A stretch of 33,205 nucleotides of DNA from a virus: positions 1 to 33,205 of IMG/VR virus record IMGVR_UViG_3300034522_000110. One strand, given 5' to 3'. Below, piece by piece: positions 1 through 8,989 of this stretch (its first letter is position 1; each line of letters starts with the position of its first letter). Under the pieces are notes generated by a model. That model saw only the letters and a list, made by a program, of their open reading frames with translations. It was not told the DNA's origin and ran no database searches. A program made the translations under genes and the position numbers.

Positions 1-225
1 TTAAACCTCGATTTCATAGGTTGGTAAATCAGGGGCGGGCCCAATGATGGCGCCTCCCTGATAAAACGCCTTCTGGCCGATGGCCACCCCTCCCCCTCGC
101 ACGATCACCACGCCCCCGCCCGGGGTCTCCAGCGTGGTGCTGGTACCCGTCGTTGCGGTGACGGTACCGACCAGCAACGGGTCGGCGCCGGGTATCAGCT
201 CCCGGAACTGCTTGAACAGGTTCAT
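1..225 (-). CDS. Small conserved-looking phage tail-region protein, function unknown
   Basis: A complete 74-residue protein ends at the first base of the window with a TAA stop. It begins at ATG 225, overlapping the stop of the upstream tail hub gene by four bases (ATGA), so it is translationally coupled to it. The middle is rich in glycine, valine and threonine, with an alternating small/hydrophobic pattern (for example GGGVVIVRGGGVAIG) that suggests a small beta-barrel. This would fit a structural accessory of the tail tip. No catalytic motif, signal peptide or membrane segment is visible. I do not recognise a named family; the role is inferred only from its place at the end of the tail tip cluster. 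Confidence 0.75.
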   Translation of the reverse strand: MNLFKQFRELIPGADPLLVGTVTATTGTSTTLETPGGGVVIVRGGGVAIGQKAFYQGGAIIGPAPDLPTYEIEV

Positions 226-2168
226 ACAAATCGCTCCACACTCAGTTGCTGGCGCACCGTCATGGCCTTGTTCTGTAGCTCAGCAGAGACCCTGACGCCC
301 CGGTTGTATCCCTTCCAGCCATCCACCGCGAGCAACGCCCCGGGCAGGATGAGCCCCGTATCGGCAGACAACGGCAGTTGGATGGTCTGGGTGCGCTTCG
401 GCATGGTCTTGGCCAAGCCCACCACACCCTGGGCGCGGGCCGCCACCACATCACACACCAGCGGGTGGGTGATGGCCAAAGCCTGCCGCTCCCCTGCTGT
501 GCCTTGACGCAGCACCCGCGCATTGATGCCCTGATGGCCACCGCTGACATAGATGCCGTTCGCCGGCTGCCCCGGCTGGAAGTCGCTGCCCAGCGTCGTG
601 ATGATGGCGCGGGGGATGGCCACGTCGGCCAGCGCTCCATCGATCTGCCAGGGCACGGTCGGATAGCGCGGCTTGATGACCAGGTGCCGATCGCGCTGGT
701 GCGGCAACACGAACCCACCTGCCGCCTCGGCCAGGTACTTGATCGCCTCGATGGGTGTCTGACTGTCCAGGCTGAAAAATCCGCCTGGTACCAGCCAATC
801 CGGCGCCTGCCAGTCCAGGGTCCACCCGAACGGTAGCAGCGCCTCTGCGAGCTGGGCCATGGTCGCCGCCCCGACCTCGCTCACTGCCTGGGGTAAGACA
901 TGAGTCGGTGACAAATAGGCGGTGCGAGATCGCCCGGTGAGGGTCGCCGACTCACGGGCGAAGCTCTGGCTTGACTGCCAGCCATCGCACACGCAATCCC
1001 ACTGCTGGCCGTTGACGAAGATGCTTACCTCCTCCTCGTCCGTCATCTCGGCTGCCGCGATGCGGGGGATCTGGGCCGTGAACTGCCAGGCCCAGGAGTC
1101 GGTGTCGAGCTCGATGCTCAGCGAGGTGGCGGGAATGTCGAGCCCGTCCCTGAACCGCACAATGCTTGCTGCGTTGCTCACCAGGTAAACCCTCCGGGTT
1201 GGAATAACGATGTGGGCTTGCCCGAACCAGACAAACTCAAGAGAGGCATCCCCCCGGGGGCGGCCGAACGCCAGCTTACGGCTGCGCTTGTCCGGGCGCT
1301 CCGGGGTGATGGGGGGCTTGGGGGGCGGCGTGATGCCCCAGGGGGGCTGTATCGCTTCATCCCACCCATCCCGCCAGCTTTTGCGAAGGGGCAGGCCCCA
1401 CTGCCAGCGCTGGCCGGTCAGGGTGAACCCCAGCCCGATACCCTGGGCCCAGCCGCCCTGCCACTCGTTGTCCAAGCGCGGCAGGTCGCGATAACCGCTC
1501 ACCTGCCAGCACCCCGCCCTGGTGGCCTCACGCCACGGCGAGCGCGGGGTGACATCGCAGCGCGGCAGGCTGGTAAAGCCGGTGCCGTGGGTCGTGCCCA
1601 GTGCCGGGCCTTCTTCAAAGCGATCCTGCACCAGGTTATCGCAGCGCGGCATCTGGGCCGCGACACCTACCAGAGTGCTCTCCAGTGACGTGCCCTCTTT
1701 CCAGGACTGCTGATGGTGCGCCTGGGCCACCCCGGGGCGCTCCCAGTGGCTGATGACGCTGGCCACTACATCCTGGGCTTGCTGCCATTGCCCTTGGCTG
1801 GTGTGGCTCGGACCCCGAAACACGTTGATGTCATAGCCCGCCTCAATCTGGTAGATCGCGGCCCGTGCCGTCACGGCCAGCGTTGCATCGATCACCACGC
1901 TGGCGGTGATGTCCGTGACCGTGGCAGGGGCCGTGCTGGCCAGGGTGGCCGGATGGATGGGCGTGATCGTGACGTCTGTCAGCGGTGCCTGACCCCGGCC
2001 CTGCAAGACGGCAGGCAGCACCAACCCGGGGGAGCTGGCGAAGGTGGGCGGCAGACAGGTGCCCTGCAGCACGGCCACATAGCGCACCACCATGGCCGGG
2101 TTCAGCTCCAGGGCAGCGGACGACTTGCGGGCCTTCTGCAGCGCCAGGCGGGCGTCGGTTCTGGCCAT
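222..2168 (-). CDS. Putative tail tip / hub protein with internal W-x-E-G repeats
   Basis: This 648-residue protein starts at ATG 2168, chosen because AAGAGGT lies five bases before it; an in-frame GTG at 2186 lacks such a site. The N-terminal quarter is beta-rich. Residues of about 150-275 hold a spaced series of (W/F)-x-(E/G)-(G/A) motifs at intervals of about 28 residues, several preceded by a PRCD or PRLD motif. A proline-rich linker (about 275-292) follows. The C-terminal half (about 310-648) resembles hub proteins of long-tailed phages: a joining beta domain, then a segment with GFVLPHQRDRHLVIKPRYP and a final barrel. In context, after the tape measure and tip genes, it is most likely the tail hub or tip-closing protein. 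The exact family is inferred from position and general character. Confidence 0.7.
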   Translation of the reverse strand: MARTDARLALQKARKSSAALELNPAMVVRYVAVLQGTCLPPTFASSPGLVLPAVLQGRGQAPLTDVTITPIHPATLASTAPATVTDITASVVIDATLAVTARAAIYQIEAGYDINVFRGPSHTSQGQWQQAQDVVASVISHWERPGVAQAHHQQSWKEGTSLESTLVGVAAQMPRCDNLVQDRFEEGPALGTTHGTGFTSLPRCDVTPRSPWREATRAGCWQVSGYRDLPRLDNEWQGGWAQGIGLGFTLTGQRWQWGLPLRKSWRDGWDEAIQPPWGITPPPKPPITPERPDKRSRKLAFGRPRGDASLEFVWFGQAHIVIPTRRVYLVSNAASIVRFRDGLDIPATSLSIELDTDSWAWQFTAQIPRIAAAEMTDEEEVSIFVNGQQWDCVCDGWQSSQSFARESATLTGRSRTAYLSPTHVLPQAVSEVGAATMAQLAEALLPFGWTLDWQAPDWLVPGGFFSLDSQTPIEAIKYLAEAAGGFVLPHQRDRHLVIKPRYPTVPWQIDGALADVAIPRAIITTLGSDFQPGQPANGIYVSGGHQGINARVLRQGTAGERQALAITHPLVCDVVAARAQGVVGLAKTMPKRTQTIQLPLSADTGLILPGALLAVDGWKGYNRGVRVSAELQNKAMTVRQQLSVERFV

Positions 2169-2195
2169 GCTGACCTCTTGGCTCACGCAGAGCGG

Positions 2196-2600
2196 TTAGG
2201 GTTCGGTGAAGGTGGCATTGTTGATGCGCACCATGGCGCCCGCATACAGCTCGTTCGCCGGGATCTCGATATCGGCCCCGCTGCCTGGTGGCCCCACATC
2301 CAGGTCTGCGATAAAGACCCCATCGCGGTTGGCCAACCGCCCCCACGCCTGCACCCCGTTTCCGGTGACCATCTTCTCGGCAAGCGGCTTGAGGGTCAGC
2401 ACCCCGCCCGTCACGCTCTGGGCGCAGGGGTGGGTAAACTGCATGGCGACCAGCAGCACCTGGCTGGTGACGGCGGCACCCGGGGCGGGCCGTGGCCCGG
2501 TGTAAATGGTGAGGGTCGCCGGCCCCGCACTGCCTGAGTCGATGGCCGTGGCCAGCAGATCGGCGCGGGCGGTGCGCAACGTATCGGAGTAGGTGAACAT
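2196..2600 (-). CDS. Tail-region structural protein, function unknown
   Basis: A 134-residue protein starting at ATG 2600 behind GGAGGTTGAT, a strong Shine-Dalgarno; an extension to 2630 is possible in frame but has no comparable site. The N-terminal part is helical (YSDTLRTARADLLATAID). A stretch rich in proline, alanine and beta-formers follows, ending in a segment with MVRINNATFTEP. The arrangement is typical of small proteins next to receptor-binding genes of B3/D3112-like phages. No motif of an enzyme or membrane segment is present. It lies one base after the LamG-domain gene and was probably acquired with it as a tip module. Confidence 0.72.
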   Translation of the reverse strand: MFTYSDTLRTARADLLATAIDSGSAGPATLTIYTGPRPAPGAAVTSQVLLVAMQFTHPCAQSVTGGVLTLKPLAEKMVTGNGVQAWGRLANRDGVFIADLDVGPPGSGADIEIPANELYAGAMVRINNATFTEP

Positions 2601-2601
2601 A

Positions 2602-3756
2602 TCAACCTCCTGACAGGCCGACCCCCTCACCGGGGGCGTAGGGGGTGGGTTGCTGGAAATCGGCCGCCACGGCGTTGTAATCGGCCGGGCCGAACGCCGG
2701 ATCGTCCTGGGCGACCAGCATGTAACGGCGGTTCAGCCACAGCAGGTCGAATCGGTACTTGCCATCGCTTTCCCGGCTGTAGGTCTCGCCGACGATATTG
2801 CCCGCTTGGTCAAAGCACAGCACCCGGCGTCTGACACCCTCCCCGTTGATGGTGACGGTGCTCTCGATGTAGCCCTGAGCCACGTTCTGGATACCGTCCC
2901 TGATCCAGTTCAGATCCTGCCCCTGACAAAGCGGGTCGGTCGTCACGGCGGCCGCCGGTATGGGGCCGGCATAACCAGCTCCTTCCCCTCCCCGCCAGGC
3001 CACATCCTGCGGCACAAACTGGCTGCGGGGCTCCTGGTTGGCGGGAATGGCGGTGATGGGCTGGGCTTTAAACTCATAGGGCTTGTTCAATAGATCCGAC
3101 CGTGCCTGCCGCTCTGCGGCTGACAATTCACGGTTATAAAACGCCACATGGGACAGATATGCCGAGCTGCCAACACTGCCGCCCCGAGAGAACAGATGGA
3201 TGGGCAGGGTGCCCTGGTTACCCTGGGTGCCGTTGCCGGGGGCGACCGTCCACTCCTTGAGGATTTGGCCATTCATGTAGAGCTTGGTCACGCCCAGTAC
3301 GCTGGTAAACACCATATGGCAGATCGGCAGCACCGGCCCACCGCGCCCGTTTGCCGCAGAGACCGCTTGATCCCCCAGAATAAACTGGAAGGAGGGCACC
3401 GTGTATCCGGCGGCTGACCCAACACTCTGCAAACTCCAGTTTTTGTTGTCGCCACCCCGCTCGGCGATCACCAGGTTGGCATCCTCGCTCAATGCGATAA
3501 CGCACTCCAGGGTGAAGGTGCGCCCCTTGTACTCGGCCCGATCAGGAATGGCCACCAAGGCGCTGCTGACCCCCTTGGTCATAACAAAATCCATGTCCGA
3601 AAAGGAACCCACGCTTTGGCTAAAGCTGCCGCTCTGGCTACCGTGGTTGGCGTAGGGGGATATGTCCCTCCCCAGGTTGGCGGGGGTATCTAGTGGGTAG
3701 TATCCGACCGGGTTGCTGGCCAGAATAAGGTCGCGCAGTGCTTGATCGCTTGCCAT
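2602..3756 (-). CDS. Putative receptor-binding tail protein with a LamG/concanavalin-like lectin domain
   Basis: The 384-residue product starts at ATG 3756 behind GGAGGTGATTC. Residues of about 14-230 have the features of a laminin-G/concanavalin A-like fold: an opening GYYPLD block, FTLECVIAL, a central KLYMNGQ strand and a closing LSHVAFYNRELSAAE segment, which is characteristic of this jelly-roll family. The remaining C-terminal part (about 235-384) has no recognised domain and contains RFDLLWLNRRYMLVAQDDP. Such lectin domains on tail proteins usually bind cell-surface glycans, so a role in host adsorption is likely. The lectin part is less GC-rich than the neighbouring tip genes, suggesting modular exchange. 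The gene sits three bases after the upstream tail protein gene. Confidence 0.75.
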   Translation of the reverse strand: MASDQALRDLILASNPVGYYPLDTPANLGRDISPYANHGSQSGSFSQSVGSFSDMDFVMTKGVSSALVAIPDRAEYKGRTFTLECVIALSEDANLVIAERGGDNKNWSLQSVGSAAGYTVPSFQFILGDQAVSAANGRGGPVLPICHMVFTSVLGVTKLYMNGQILKEWTVAPGNGTQGNQGTLPIHLFSRGGSVGSSAYLSHVAFYNRELSAAERQARSDLLNKPYEFKAQPITAIPANQEPRSQFVPQDVAWRGGEGAGYAGPIPAAAVTTDPLCQGQDLNWIRDGIQNVAQGYIESTVTINGEGVRRRVLCFDQAGNIVGETYSRESDGKYRFDLLWLNRRYMLVAQDDPAFGPADYNAVAADFQQPTPYAPGEGVGLSGG

Positions 3757-3759
3757 GAA

Positions 3760-4953
3760 TCACCTCCAGGGTCCGGTCAGATCGAAGCCCGCCAGAGTGG
3801 GGGCGACACTCGCACCGCTTTCGTTGTAGGTGGCTTGAATAAACCGCACGATCTTGCCTGGCAATGCCGGCAGGTTGGCAAAGTTTTTACGGTGCCAAGC
3901 GTTGACGTTGCCATAAGGGACCACCAACCCAGGGAGATAGCCTCGCAGGTGGTTATTGCTCTCCATCACCATGATGGGGTCGGTGCTCATATAAAAGCCG
4001 TTGTCCGATCCGTTGGGGACTGTCATGCCCGTGCCAAAACGAGCGAACACCCCTTTTAGCCACCAACCTACCGTCCCAAATAATTGATGGTAGGGCCGGG
4101 CCATGATCCTATGGTTGCTATCATCAAAACTCAGCAGATTGTTATAGACGTACCCCCAGTTCGTGTTAGTGGACTGGTCCCAGCGTCGGCTTGTTTCATT
4201 GGCTCCGGTCGTCGGGTAGGTGCTCAACACCGCATGATAGCGGTCGCCTGGGCGCACCGACTTGATATAGCCAAACATCAGCAGCGACTGGGAGTTCGCG
4301 CTTGCATAAGCGGGCAGGAAGTAGAAAAGTTGGCTGTCGCCAATCAAATCCCAACGTTTATCGGAGTAGCGGCCAGTACAGGGCCAGCGGTGCTCATAGA
4401 TCAAGGTGTAAGTGTTGATATCCACCACATCCTCAACCAGTTGCACCTTGGCCAAATAGGCTATATAGGTCCCGCCTGTCCAGCCGCTGAATGCGGTGTT
4501 GTCGATGCGCAAGGAGACGTTGCCCGACTCGCTGATATTGGTGGGGCGATAGATGGCCACCATGCCGTCACCGCTCTCATGGGTCAGGGTCCAGCCGAGG
4601 GGGGCCACCTTCATCGACATGGTGCCGCTGCCGGCACTGCCCGGGTTGCCCCCGTCCAGCTCGAACCAGACCTCAGTGCTGCTCACCTTCTTGGCCCGAT
4701 GCTCGCCGTTGTAGGCGGCCGGGCTCGCCCCGCTCACCTCGATCACCGAGTCCTGCAGGTAAGCATGACCGCCGGAAAACGTGGCCTTGGCGGCCCCCTC
4801 GGCGGCATCCCATACCAGGGCATTGATCGTGAGGTTGCCGAACCCTGTCACCAGCACCGCCTTGAGCAGGGCCGTCAGGGCCCCGGCGGTGATGTCCCCC
4901 AGGCTCGGGGCACCCTGCATCTGACTCGCATACCATTTCACCGGAAACGCCAT
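3760..4953 (-). CDS. Putative tail tip or receptor-binding protein
   Basis: A 397-residue protein starting at ATG 4953, preceded by AGGAGATCATC. The first ~125 residues (FPVKWYASQMQGAPSLGDI, then beta-rich GTMSMKVAPLGWTLTH) look like a conserved virion-attachment domain found in phage tail proteins. The remaining ~270 residues are rich in Tyr, Trp, Asn and Ser and show no motif I recognise. Base composition changes with the domains: the N-terminal coding part (about 4580-4950) is GC-rich like the rest of the phage, whereas the C-terminal part (about 3765-4560) is clearly less so. This is the usual pattern for a variable host-contact domain joined to a conserved anchor. Function is inferred from this layout and position. 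Confidence 0.72.
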   Translation of the reverse strand: MAFPVKWYASQMQGAPSLGDITAGALTALLKAVLVTGFGNLTINALVWDAAEGAAKATFSGGHAYLQDSVIEVSGASPAAYNGEHRAKKVSSTEVWFELDGGNPGSAGSGTMSMKVAPLGWTLTHESGDGMVAIYRPTNISESGNVSLRIDNTAFSGWTGGTYIAYLAKVQLVEDVVDINTYTLIYEHRWPCTGRYSDKRWDLIGDSQLFYFLPAYASANSQSLLMFGYIKSVRPGDRYHAVLSTYPTTGANETSRRWDQSTNTNWGYVYNNLLSFDDSNHRIMARPYHQLFGTVGWWLKGVFARFGTGMTVPNGSDNGFYMSTDPIMVMESNNHLRGYLPGLVVPYGNVNAWHRKNFANLPALPGKIVRFIQATYNESGASVAPTLAGFDLTGPWR

Positions 4954-4968
4954 GATGATCTCCTATGG

Positions 4969-4989
4969 GGTGGGGCAGATTGCCCCACC
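4969..4989 (-). other. Intergenic hairpin between two tail tip genes
   Basis: A perfect 9-bp stem (GGTGGGGCA / TGCCCCACC) with a 3-base loop fills the short gap before the AGGAGATCATC ribosome binding site of the next gene. There is no T tract, so it is not a classical terminator; it may protect or partially attenuate the transcript between the 1207-residue tail protein and the downstream receptor-binding genes. Confidence 0.5.
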
Positions 4990-5000
4990 TGGTTGGTCCC

Positions 5001-8000
5001 TTATGGGGTGTTGATGTTGCCGCGCAGGGCCAGCTCGAACTTGTCGGTATCCTGTGATGCCACCGACTGCAACACGGTACGGATCGGCCAGAAGGGGGCG
5101 CCGGCTGCCTCGGTGGTGAAACGCAGCACGTTGCCACTCGCCCAGCCTGACCCCCAGCCCCGCTTGTCCAGCCGGAAATAGGGCTGGCCGTTGTTGGGGT
5201 TGATGGGCGCCAGATCGGTGTTCACATCCCCCACCGCGATCTGGCCCACATGTTCGCCGACCAGCACAAAGTTGGTGCTGGAGTTGGAGTTGAAGATGAT
5301 GGCCCAGCGCTCCTGCAGGGCGCCCCGGTTGGTGACCTGGATCGGGAAGTCGGTGTCGTTGTACTGCGCGGTGGACTGGTCGCCGATGAGGTAATCAGAC
5401 CAGACATTGGTCCACACCTTCTGATCGAACAGGTTGGTATACCTGGCCCACAGGTCGCCGATGATGAGGGCGCTGGAGACATAGGTATCTGCCGGGTCAT
5501 AGGCATGGGACAGCGCCTTGGTCAGCAGCAGGCGGCCCGAGATCTCCACATCGCTGACCAGGCTCATGTCCTCGATGCGATGCACGGCATAGAGGGGTTC
5601 GACATAGCCGGTCAGGTCTAATGGAGTGCCGAGCGTCACCACACCGCTATCCAGGTTGACGCTGTAGAGGGTGGTCGCCAGCGCCTTGCCGTTCTTGTCC
5701 TCCACATGGGCATGCGCCAGGCGGGTGCGACCGGTGCTGAGCTGCTGCCCGGCACTGACCCCCAGCGGGAACGCCGACTTGCGGGTGCTGTGAACCACCA
5801 CCGTGGTCCCCTTGCGGATGAAGGGCACCCTTCCGTCACTCGGCAACCGCACCGGATCCAGTCCGATGATGTCGGCATCGAGGGGCAGATAGCTGAACAC
5901 CACACAGTTAAACAGGATGGTGTCGGCCACCACGCTGATGGGCCGCCATATCTTGCCGTCCAGCCCCACCTGGTCAACGTCATACCAGGGCTGGCTTTCG
6001 TTGCCCGCAGCGGTGACGAACCGACCAAAGCGCACCGTCACCACCCCGGTCTGGTAGTTCACCCGGCCATCCATGTCGGTGGTGGTGAAATAGCCGTCCC
6101 CGTCCGCCGTAGCCTCGATGCGCCGCCCGCTCGCGGTGTTGGCGCTGATGTAGAGGCTACCCGGCGCCACCGGGGCGCCCGGGGTGCGGAAGGTCACCTC
6201 ATCCACCGACTGGGCACTGAACGAGGTGGCCAGGGACTGCAGCGACGGCTGCGCCGTCTGCCCGGCCGCCCAGTCAGACAGCACCGCCAACCCGTTCGAA
6301 TAGTCGATGGTGCCTGCCTGGATACCGGATCCCGTCTCCGGGTCCGGGTTACGGTAGAGCAGTCCCTGCCGATCCACGTAGGTGCTCCCCCCCAGGGTGA
6401 AGCGCAGCGACCCTTCCAGAATGGCCTCCGCAAACCCGGGGGTGACGTCAATGCGCAGCGCCTGGGCGGTCAGGGTGGCGTTTTGCGCCAGCGCACTGTT
6501 GTTGTTGCGGTAGGTCACCTCGACCCAGCCCCCCTCGCCATCGGGGAAGGTGTACGCCGTGTTGTGGTACTCGATGCCGGTCATGGTCCAGCGCTGCACC
6601 GCCACCTGGTTGTTGCCCACCCATTTGGTGCCCACGGTCACCCAGGCATAGGTCGGCTTGGGCAAGGGGGCACTGCCATCCGGCATGAAATGCAAGGTGC
6701 CGGCAGCGTAGTTGATGGCCCCCAGGGTGTTGCCACTGGCGTCCTTGAGGTTGCCCTGGCCGTCATCCAGCAGGGTGATCACCGGGTCGCGGGTCTGGAT
6801 CACCAGCTCCTGATCGTCCACATCGAACTTGTGATAGAGCGCGTTGAATTTGACATGCACCGACCCGGGGGTCAGGTTGGTGGCCCCGCCGCCTGCGCCG
6901 TCCAGGGTGATGGAGAGGTGCCCCACCTGGCCGGGGGTATTCAAGCGCCCCGGTTCAACATGGCGCTCGGTCACCGGCTCACCGTATTGGTACTGGGCGA
7001 TGTACTCCTGGCCCAGCGCCGGCAGGGTGATGTGATCGAGAATGATCACCCCCTCGGCATAGTTGATGGTGCCGGTGATGTCGCCGCGCAGGCGCCCGTC
7101 CCCCACCGCATCGTTGGCCGTTTGGCCGCTGCCCCAGGCCAGGATCACGCTCTTGGGGGTGATCCCGGTGTGGGGCAGTTGCCATGCCGATTTGCTGATG
7201 CTGATCGGCTGGTTGCTGCGGTTGGTGTAGTTGACCGGGGTCGCCCAGCTGAACAGGATTGCGGTGTCCACGTCCGGCAGGGCCCCCAGGGTCAGCATGA
7301 CCGACCCGGTGGCCAGGTTGACGATCCCGGTGCCGAAGGAGCGATCCGCACCGAACAGCTCGCCCCGGCCGTTGTCCTTCAAGTCGTACCATTTCCCCTG
7401 TGCCATAAACGACACCGTGAGGGTGCCCGGTGCCGGGGTCGGCAGCAGGGTGATGGTGTAGGCATAGCCCCGATTGTTGGCCTTGATGTCGATCCTGGCC
7501 GTGTCAGCTATACGGGACGGGCGAGACGCTGGCCAGAAGCTGATGGTTTTGCTGGCGGCCCCATAGTTCGGGCACTGGGCATTGAACTCCAGCTGACCAC
7601 GGCCATAGTCGATGGCACCCACCACGGACCCGGCGACAACCAGCTCACCCCCCTTGTCGGTGATGACGGCCGCACCGATGGTGATGGTCAGGGTGCCGGG
7701 TTTCACACCCGTGCCGAGGAACAGGCCCCGGCTGGGGGCAATGCTGACCACGGTCGAGAAGCTGACCAGCCCCTTGCCAGAATCCACCAGGCTGGCCATC
7801 TCGCCCGCCGCTGTCAGATCCACCGCCGGGGTCTCGGTGCGGGCAGACGGCACGATCTGGGTAAAGATCGTCTTGGCCCGCACCTGCATGGCGCCCAGGT
7901 TCACCGCCTCCGCCAGCTTGGTGGTGGCGAAGTAGTTGGCGGCATCGGCCACCACGGTTTCCCGCAGGGCGGTTTTGACGTTGGTCACCACATCGTAGGG

Positions 8001-8624
8001 GGTCGGCTGCTCCCCCTCGAAGGTGTAGCGCAGCGGGTCAGCCAGCTTGCAGGTCACCACGTTGCGGGTGAACTCGGGTACGTTGGGCACCTGGAACTTG
8101 GCCAACTGCTGGGTCACTTCCAGTACCCGCACGTACTGCTCGAACTCCCCCGCCTTGCCCTCGTTGCCGACCAGCACCAGGGTCTCCCCCACTTCCGGCA
8201 GGCGCACTTCGACGCGCTGGAAGAAGCGGATCGCCCGCTGGCCTTCGAGCTGGGTGTCGTACAGGAAGCCGCGCCACTTGGGACCACGGGCCAGATAGCG
8301 CTCCAGCACGTCGCGGGCATTGGCGCGGGTGTCGTGATGATCCCGGGTGTTGATGAGGCATAGCCCCACGTTCGGGTCAGCCGGGGGCACCTGCACGATG
8401 ATATGGGCACCCCGATAGGTGTCCGTGTCATCCGTCTGCACCGCCAGAAATGCCTTGCGCATGCTGACCACCCCGTAAGTGCGGTCGAGATCGCTGATGT
8501 CCTGAAACAGGCCATTGTGCTCGCCGCTCACGATCTCATGACCGGTGATGCGGCCGCCGCCGTCCGTGGTGTCAGTCAACCGCTGACTGGCCATCAGTTT
8601 GATGTCGCCGGAATGAATGGTCAT
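5001..8624 (-). CDS. Large tail tip protein with seven tandem beta-repeat units
   Basis: The 1207-residue product starts at ATG 8624 behind AGGTGATCCG, with a four-base ATGA overlap with the upstream gene. Residues 1-300 are a non-repetitive N-terminal domain (MASQRLTDTTDGGGRITGHE, FLYDTQLEGQRAIRFF). Residues of about 305-1003 contain up to seven repeats, each ending in a G-x-I/V-(D/N)-Y/L-x-x-G-x-(L/V) motif, at about 336, 432, 518, 635, 771, 853 and 987. Most repeats begin with a PGTL/PGSL-like turn. The final 200 residues form another domain (WSDYLIGDQSTAQYND, WAIIFNSNSSTNFVLVGEHVGQIAVG). Proteins of this size directly after the tape measure and a small tip protein occur in B3/D3112-type siphoviruses and are expected to form the distal tail structure. 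The exact homologue is not certain. Confidence 0.8.
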   Translation of the reverse strand: MTIHSGDIKLMASQRLTDTTDGGGRITGHEIVSGEHNGLFQDISDLDRTYGVVSMRKAFLAVQTDDTDTYRGAHIIVQVPPADPNVGLCLINTRDHHDTRANARDVLERYLARGPKWRGFLYDTQLEGQRAIRFFQRVEVRLPEVGETLVLVGNEGKAGEFEQYVRVLEVTQQLAKFQVPNVPEFTRNVVTCKLADPLRYTFEGEQPTPYDVVTNVKTALRETVVADAANYFATTKLAEAVNLGAMQVRAKTIFTQIVPSARTETPAVDLTAAGEMASLVDSGKGLVSFSTVVSIAPSRGLFLGTGVKPGTLTITIGAAVITDKGGELVVAGSVVGAIDYGRGQLEFNAQCPNYGAASKTISFWPASRPSRIADTARIDIKANNRGYAYTITLLPTPAPGTLTVSFMAQGKWYDLKDNGRGELFGADRSFGTGIVNLATGSVMLTLGALPDVDTAILFSWATPVNYTNRSNQPISISKSAWQLPHTGITPKSVILAWGSGQTANDAVGDGRLRGDITGTINYAEGVIILDHITLPALGQEYIAQYQYGEPVTERHVEPGRLNTPGQVGHLSITLDGAGGGATNLTPGSVHVKFNALYHKFDVDDQELVIQTRDPVITLLDDGQGNLKDASGNTLGAINYAAGTLHFMPDGSAPLPKPTYAWVTVGTKWVGNNQVAVQRWTMTGIEYHNTAYTFPDGEGGWVEVTYRNNNSALAQNATLTAQALRIDVTPGFAEAILEGSLRFTLGGSTYVDRQGLLYRNPDPETGSGIQAGTIDYSNGLAVLSDWAAGQTAQPSLQSLATSFSAQSVDEVTFRTPGAPVAPGSLYISANTASGRRIEATADGDGYFTTTDMDGRVNYQTGVVTVRFGRFVTAAGNESQPWYDVDQVGLDGKIWRPISVVADTILFNCVVFSYLPLDADIIGLDPVRLPSDGRVPFIRKGTTVVVHSTRKSAFPLGVSAGQQLSTGRTRLAHAHVEDKNGKALATTLYSVNLDSGVVTLGTPLDLTGYVEPLYAVHRIEDMSLVSDVEISGRLLLTKALSHAYDPADTYVSSALIIGDLWARYTNLFDQKVWTNVWSDYLIGDQSTAQYNDTDFPIQVTNRGALQERWAIIFNSNSSTNFVLVGEHVGQIAVGDVNTDLAPINPNNGQPYFRLDKRGWGSGWASGNVLRFTTEAAGAPFWPIRTVLQSVASQDTDKFELALRGNINTP

Positions 8625-8989
8625 CGGATCACCTCGGTGAAGTTAAGAGTCAGGGCATAGGGCTCACCCGCTTCGGGGTCGGCCATCTCGATCACGGGGG
8701 TGGCCACGACACCAGGCCGCCGCCAGACCACCTCCCGCTGCTGCCCATCGAGCAAGGTGAGAGTCATCAGCTGGGCCACCTGCGCCTCCAGCGCTTTAAG
8801 CGCGAGCACCGTGGCGCGGGGGACATGGCCCACCAGGGTGATGGGGCGTCCCTCCGGCGTGGCCGTTTCCTCGACCAGGAGAGCGCCAGAGAGCGTCGGC
8901 GTGACAACCTGCTCGACGGGCGACCAATCGAACTCGTCGCGCCAAACGAGATCATCGGGCAGGAGCAGCCCGTTTAAGGTGACGTTCAT
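8621..8989 (-). CDS. Small distal tail-region protein
   Basis: A 122-residue protein that starts at ATG 8989 and overlaps the tape measure stop by ATGA; its own stop overlaps the start of the 1207-residue gene. The sequence begins MNVTLNGLLLPDDLVWRDEF and continues with beta strands and a helix (ATVLALKALEAQVAQLM), ending in YALTLNFTEVIR. Small proteins immediately after the tape measure in long-tailed phages commonly form the distal tail ring, and the strand-rich content and length fit this. I do not recognise a specific named family. Translational coupling on both sides shows it belongs to the tape-measure transcription unit. Confidence 0.72.
   Translation of the reverse strand: MNVTLNGLLLPDDLVWRDEFDWSPVEQVVTPTLSGALLVEETATPEGRPITLVGHVPRATVLALKALEAQVAQLMTLTLLDGQQREVVWRRPGVVATPVIEMADPEAGEPYALTLNFTEVIR

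Noticed and set aside
5706-8363. 885-codon open frame on the plus strand
   Set aside because: It lies fully inside the tail tip gene on the other strand, has a His/Gly/Arg-rich composition typical of antisense reading of GC-rich codons, and no recognisable domain.
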